A DNA stretch of 64,000 nucleotides from Duganella qianjiadongensis. Lineage in GTDB: Bacteria; Pseudomonadota; Gammaproteobacteria; Burkholderiales; Burkholderiaceae_D. Each line of letters starts with the position of its first letter. Within the stretch, counting starts at the first letter, position 1. The stretch lies in assembly GCF_009857915.1 (NCBI RefSeq), contig NZ_WWCM01000004.1, positions 244,472 to 308,471 of the forward strand. Reading direction: 5' to 3'. Of the stretch, positions 60,787 to 64,000 are shown piece after piece. The position numbers and the translations under genes were made by a program. Under the pieces are notes generated by a model. The model made no database searches. It was not told where the DNA came from and saw only the letters and a program-made list of their open reading frames with translations.

Positions 60787-60820
60787 GGCGCAGGGCGATG
60801 CGTATCCTCTGCGCCTTTTT
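60787..60820 (+). terminator. Intrinsic terminator after mesD
   Basis: GGCGCAG pairs with CTGCGCC across 15 bases and is followed by TTTTT, 15 bases after the stop. It may reduce read-through into the flavin reductase gene. Confidence 0.7.
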
Positions 60821-60855
60821 CAGCATCGCGCACTACGCACTATTGAGCATCTACC

Positions 60856-61353
60856 ATGTCACTTTCCAGTACCGCCATCGAGCCCCTGCGCTTGCGCGAA
60901 GCGCTCGGGCATTACGCTTCCGGTATCACGGTCATCACATCGCTCGTGAATGACGAGCTGATCGGCTTTACCTGCCAGTCTTTCTATAGCGTCTCGATGA
61001 GTCCGCCATTGATCTCGTTTAGCGTCATGGCCGGCTCGGGCAGCTATCCCAAGATTCGCCAGGCGGGCCGCTTCGCCGTGAATATTCTGGCGGAAGAACA
61101 AGTCCATATTTCCAAGCAGTTCGCCCGGCGCGGCGCGGACAAATGGCATGCAATCGCATGGAACAAGTCACCGCTGGGCAATCCCATCCTTGCAGGCAGT
61201 CTGCACTGGCTCGATTGCGACATTTACGCGGAATACGCCGCCGGCGATCATCTGATCGTACTGGGCGAAGTGCAGGCATTAAAACTACAGGAAACGGAAA
61301 CCGTGCAGCCGCTGCTGTATTACAAAGGACAGTATCGCAACATCGCTGCCTGA
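60856..61353 (+). CDS. Flavin reductase family protein
   Basis: Short-chain flavin reductase of the HpaC/NtaB type, 165 residues. It opens LREALGHYASGITVIT, then FTCQSFYSVSMSPPLISFSV, FAVNILAEEQ and the final DHLIVLGEVQALKL, all typical of the FMN-binding split barrel. Such enzymes provide free reduced flavin to an oxygenase partner. Beside mesX-mesD, where oxygen is required, it may feed reduced flavin to MesX (inference). A terminator-like hairpin lies between, so expression may be only partly shared. Confidence 0.9.
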   Translation: MSLSSTAIEPLRLREALGHYASGITVITSLVNDELIGFTCQSFYSVSMSPPLISFSVMAGSGSYPKIRQAGRFAVNILAEEQVHISKQFARRGADKWHAIAWNKSPLGNPILAGSLHWLDCDIYAEYAAGDHLIVLGEVQALKLQETETVQPLLYYKGQYRNIAA

Positions 61354-61429
61354 CCCTAGCTGTCATGCCCCTACGGCCCGCCTCACGGGACAGTAGAATG
61401 ACGTCTTCTCACAAAAAATTGAATGCATT

Positions 61430-62326
61430 ATGCTGGAACGTATCCATCTGGCCACCTTGCTGGAAGTCGAAAAACAGGGCTCGCTCACTGCGGCCGCCGA
61501 GGTCCTCCATCTGACGCAATCAGCCCTCAGCCACAGCATGAAGAAGCTGGAGCAGCAACTGGGCACCGATCTGTGGCTGCGCGAAGGCCGCTCCTTGCGC
61601 CTCACTCAGGCGGGACAATATCTGTACACCGTGGCGCAAAGGCTGATTCCGCAACTGGATCTGGCGGAACAGCGCCTGCAACAATTCGCCCGGGGGGAGC
61701 GCGGCACGCTGCGCATAGGCATGGAATGTCATCCATGCTACCAGTGGTTGCTGAAAATCGTTTCCGGTTATCTTGCGGCCTGGCCGCTGGTGGATGTGGA
61801 CGTCAAGCAGAAATTCCAGTTTGGCGGCATCGGCGCCCTGTTCGGCTTCGAAATCGACCTGCTGGTGACGCCTGATCCGCTGCTCAAGCCTGGCCTGCGC
61901 TTCGAACCCGTGTTCGACTACGAGCAGGTGCTGGTGGTACATAAAGACCATCCATGGGCCGTACAGGAAGAAGTACTGCCGCAACAATTGATGGAGGAGA
62001 CGCTCATCACCTATCCGGTAACGATAGAACGGCTCGACATCTACAATATGTTCCTGCTGCCCGCCAGCGTGGCGCCACGCAAGCACAAGACCATCGAAAC
62101 CACCGACATCATGCTGCAAATGGTCGCTAGCGGCCGTGGCGTGACGGCGCTGCCCAAATGGCTGGTGACGGACTATGCGCCGCATCTGGAATTAAAGACC
62201 TTGCGTCTGGGGCCGGCAGGCATCCAGAAACATATCTACCTTGGAGCCCGCGAAGCCGACTACGATACCGACTACCTGCAAGCGTTTATCGCCATGGCAC
62301 GCAAGGCGGAAAGCTACACGGCGTAA
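61430..62326 (+). CDS. LysR-type regulator, MetR-like
   Basis: Transcriptional regulator of 298 residues. The winged HTH is at the N-terminus (LEVEKQGSLTAAAEVLHLTQSALSHSMKKLEQQLG) and the effector domain follows from about residue 90, with GMECHPCYQWLL, a MetR-type feature where homocysteine is sensed. Position downstream of the methionine synthase locus and this motif make control of mesX-mesD by homocysteine likely. The assignment to MetR is by similarity and context only. Confidence 0.88.
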   Translation: MLERIHLATLLEVEKQGSLTAAAEVLHLTQSALSHSMKKLEQQLGTDLWLREGRSLRLTQAGQYLYTVAQRLIPQLDLAEQRLQQFARGERGTLRIGMECHPCYQWLLKIVSGYLAAWPLVDVDVKQKFQFGGIGALFGFEIDLLVTPDPLLKPGLRFEPVFDYEQVLVVHKDHPWAVQEEVLPQQLMEETLITYPVTIERLDIYNMFLLPASVAPRKHKTIETTDIMLQMVASGRGVTALPKWLVTDYAPHLELKTLRLGPAGIQKHIYLGAREADYDTDYLQAFIAMARKAESYTA

Positions 62327-62402
62327 CTTGGCAAGCTTGACGGAAAAGTTCGCCCGCGCCATGCTAGGCGACGCTAGTACCCACCCCCTTTAGGAAGCTC
62401 GC

Positions 62403-63404
62403 ATGCTGCATCCCGTACAATTCATCAGCGCCGTGCTGCGCCGCCTGTCCATCGACACCTATACCATGCTGTTGCTGCTGATGGTGCTGCTGGCAAGCTT
62501 GTTCCCCGCGCATGGCGTGGCTAGTGACGCGCTCGGCCAGTTGACGACATTTGCCATCGGCCTGCTGTTCTTCCTGCATGGCGCCAAACTCTCGCGCGAG
62601 GCACTGGTCTCCGGCCTGACGCACTGGCGTTTGCACCTGCTGGTACTGGCCAGCACTTTCGTGATGTTCCCGCTGCTGGGACTGGCGCTGAAACCAATCG
62701 CACTGGCCGTACTCACACCCGAGCTCTACCTTGGTATCTTATTTCTCTGCACGCTGCCATCCACTGTCCAGTCGTCAATTGCCTTTACCGCGATGGCACG
62801 CGGTAATCTGGCAGCTGCCGTGTGTAGCGCTTCGGCTTCCAACTTCGTCGGCATCTTTCTGACGCCGCTGCTGGTCAGCCTGCTGGTGGTGCGCGGTGCA
62901 GCAGGCGGCTCGCCCATCGATGCCATTGTGTCGATCGTCGTACAACTGCTGCTGCCCTTCCTGTCCGGCCAGCTGCTGCGTCCACGCATCGGTGCATGGG
63001 TAGACCGGCACAAGCCTATGCTGCGCTGGATCGATCAGGGCTCCATCCTGCTGGTGGTGTACACCGCATTCAGCGCTTCGGTAATCGAGGGACTATGGCA
63101 GAAACTGCCAGCACCTGCACTGGCCAGTCTGGCAGTAGTGTGCTGCGTCATGCTGGCAGTTGCGCTACTGCTGGGCACCTTTATCAGCCGCAAACTGGGC
63201 TTTTCAAGACAGGACCAGATCGTCATCATTTTTTGCGGCTCCAAGAAGAGCCTGGCCAGCGGAGTACCGATGGCCAAAGTACTGTTCCCTCACGCTGCGC
63301 TCGGCATGATCATTCTGCCGCTGATGCTGTTCCACCAGATCCAGCTGATGGTGTGCGCAGTATTGGCACAGCGCTATGCAAGCCGGGCTGACCAATACGA
63401 GTAG
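62403..63404 (+). CDS. SBF-like (bile acid:sodium symporter family) transporter
   Basis: Integral membrane protein of 333 residues and about ten helices of the SBF_like/YfeH type. Diagnostic stretches are FAIGLLFFLHGAKLSREAL, CTLPSTVQSSIAFTAMARGN, ASASNFVGIFLTPLL and FCGSKKSLASGVPMAKVLFP. The start has an AGGAAG site. The substrate in bacteria is mostly unknown. It is 76 bases after the LysR gene and may export or import an organic anion related to methionine metabolism, though nothing in the sequence proves it. Confidence 0.9.
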   Translation: MLHPVQFISAVLRRLSIDTYTMLLLLMVLLASLFPAHGVASDALGQLTTFAIGLLFFLHGAKLSREALVSGLTHWRLHLLVLASTFVMFPLLGLALKPIALAVLTPELYLGILFLCTLPSTVQSSIAFTAMARGNLAAAVCSASASNFVGIFLTPLLVSLLVVRGAAGGSPIDAIVSIVVQLLLPFLSGQLLRPRIGAWVDRHKPMLRWIDQGSILLVVYTAFSASVIEGLWQKLPAPALASLAVVCCVMLAVALLLGTFISRKLGFSRQDQIVIIFCGSKKSLASGVPMAKVLFPHAALGMIILPLMLFHQIQLMVCAVLAQRYASRADQYE

Positions 63405-63494
63405 CAAGCTGTAATAGTCTTCCACTGCCCGAGTGTCATTATCCCGCGACTCCTGTCCAGGCGGGACTGCCAGGGCTTGCGCCTCAGCGTCTAT

Positions 63495-63725
63495 TTATAT
63501 TCTCTGGGCTTGATGCGGGCGCAGCCAGCTGACGTAGTCTGTCCAGCCGGAGGCAGCGTCAGTCTTGCCCTGACGAATATGTAGTACAGGCATATCGAAT
63601 ACTCGGCTGGCCTCTGCCCCCGCTGTCTTAAATAATATCAGTGACTTGTGCAGTATTGCGCTGCGCAGGCCAGCGTTTGCCTTCCACTTCCATAAGCCTG
63701 CGCAGTTGATGCCGGGCCAGCAGCC
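63495..63725 (-). pseudogene. Decayed 3' end of an unidentified gene beside the IS
   Basis: On the minus strand an open frame of about 76 codons reads like real protein (segments GLWKWKANAGLRSAIL, VFDMPVLHIRQGK and SGWTDYVSWLRPHQ) and ends in TAA at 63495. It has no start codon near its beginning and is cut by a stop at its 5' side, about 90 bases before an IS end. I read it as a truncated remnant; I do not recognise the family. The rest of 63405-63813 holds nothing I can support. Confidence 0.3.
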
Positions 63726-63813
63726 TCAGCTGAGCAGGCTATCGCCGGAGATTTGCCGTTTCGCACCTGCCCAACACCGACGGAACTAAATGAACGGTGC
63801 ATCCACCTATCAG

Positions 63814-64000
63814 CATGCCCTTATACACAAGTCCAGCCGGAGCCTCGCCCGAGCTGAAACCGGCTTAGCTGGTCAATTTTCGCATCTGCCCTTGTAAACT
63901 GCCGACTTTTCGCGTTTACTCTCGTCTTTTGGGTGACGCGTTGACAATGGCATCAGCAGACTGGGCGGCGACGGAATTTGCACAGTTGGATCTTGGCGAC
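63814..64000 (+). mobile_element. Left end of an IS50-like (IS4 family) insertion sequence
   Basis: CTTATACACAAGT at 63820-63832 is identical to the inner 13 bases of the 19-base IS50 outer end. It is followed 115 bases later by a start codon whose product reads like a Tn5-type transposase N-terminus. Spacing and orientation match IS50. The element runs out of the window, so its right end and target duplication cannot be seen. Confidence 0.75.
63947..64000 (+). CDS. Tn5-type transposase, N-terminal 18 residues only
   Basis: The visible residues MASADWAATEFAQLDLGD match the conserved opening of Tn5-like transposases (W-x-x-x-E-F-x-x-x-DLGD), which binds the IS end. The rest of the DDE protein lies beyond base 64000. 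No strong ribosome site is visible before the ATG. Confidence 0.75.
   Translation, partial: MASADWAATEFAQLDLGD

Overview
The window comes from a GC-rich betaproteobacterium, most likely Burkholderiales and probably Oxalobacteraceae (Massilia/Janthinobacterium/Duganella type). This is an inference from gene families and codon use: cytochrome bd with CydP and YbgE, a nosZRDFYL-X order as in Cupriavidus/Ralstonia, a FisR-Pdo-SQR sulfide locus, and many TonB-dependent receptors. The window edges cut an RND efflux permease (position 1) and an IS50-like insertion sequence (position 64000).

Layout. 1-4331: tripartite RND efflux operon on the minus strand. 4473-6032: S53 (sedolisin) peptidase. 6270-7934: PafA-like phosphatase. 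8081-13006: operon of M1 metallopeptidase, DUF6702 protein and TonB-dependent receptor. 13051-15245: Crp-type regulator, a small protein and an esterase. 15380-17079: tandem universal stress proteins behind a perfect FNR-type box. 17135-19282: Fur-boxed siderophore receptor. 19444-28699: complete nitrous oxide reductase cluster (nosZ, R, D, F, Y, L, cytochrome c5, nosX/apbE) with an FNR/DNR-type box. 28941-29016: tRNA-Gly. 29260-31804: uridine kinase and small genes, including a promoter with two operator copies before a membrane protein/XRE pair. 31994-35398: TonB-dependent receptor plus a SAM hydrolase that carries a signal peptide. 35535-40712: a 1725-residue DUF4347/Ig-like/DUF4214 surface protein. 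40761-42641: GH35 beta-galactosidase.

42897-51319 is a respiration and sulfide region. It holds cydPABX-ybgE, the sulfane-sulfur sensor fisR, a persulfide dioxygenase, a DUF442-SQR fusion and a TauE-type exporter. The same ACTGCCA/TGGCAGT repeats, an IHF-like site and a sigma-54 -24/-12 element occur before both the dioxygenase gene and the cyd operon. This suggests that one sulfur sensor controls both sulfide oxidation and a sulfide-resistant terminal oxidase.

51390-52238 is a polysaccharide deacetylase. 52420-56785 is a Fur-boxed operon: di-haem peroxidase-like lipoprotein, outer-membrane barrel, FMN-binding protein, ApbE flavin transferase and a four-helix His-containing membrane protein. 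It looks like an iron-responsive extracytoplasmic electron-transfer chain. 57131-57847 is mgtC behind a long leader with a possible Ser-rich leader peptide and alternative hairpins. 58728-62326 is a folate-independent methionine synthase locus (mesX, mesD-type, flavin reductase, LysR regulator). 62403-63404 is an SBF-type transporter. The last 600 bases hold a decayed gene end and the start of the IS.
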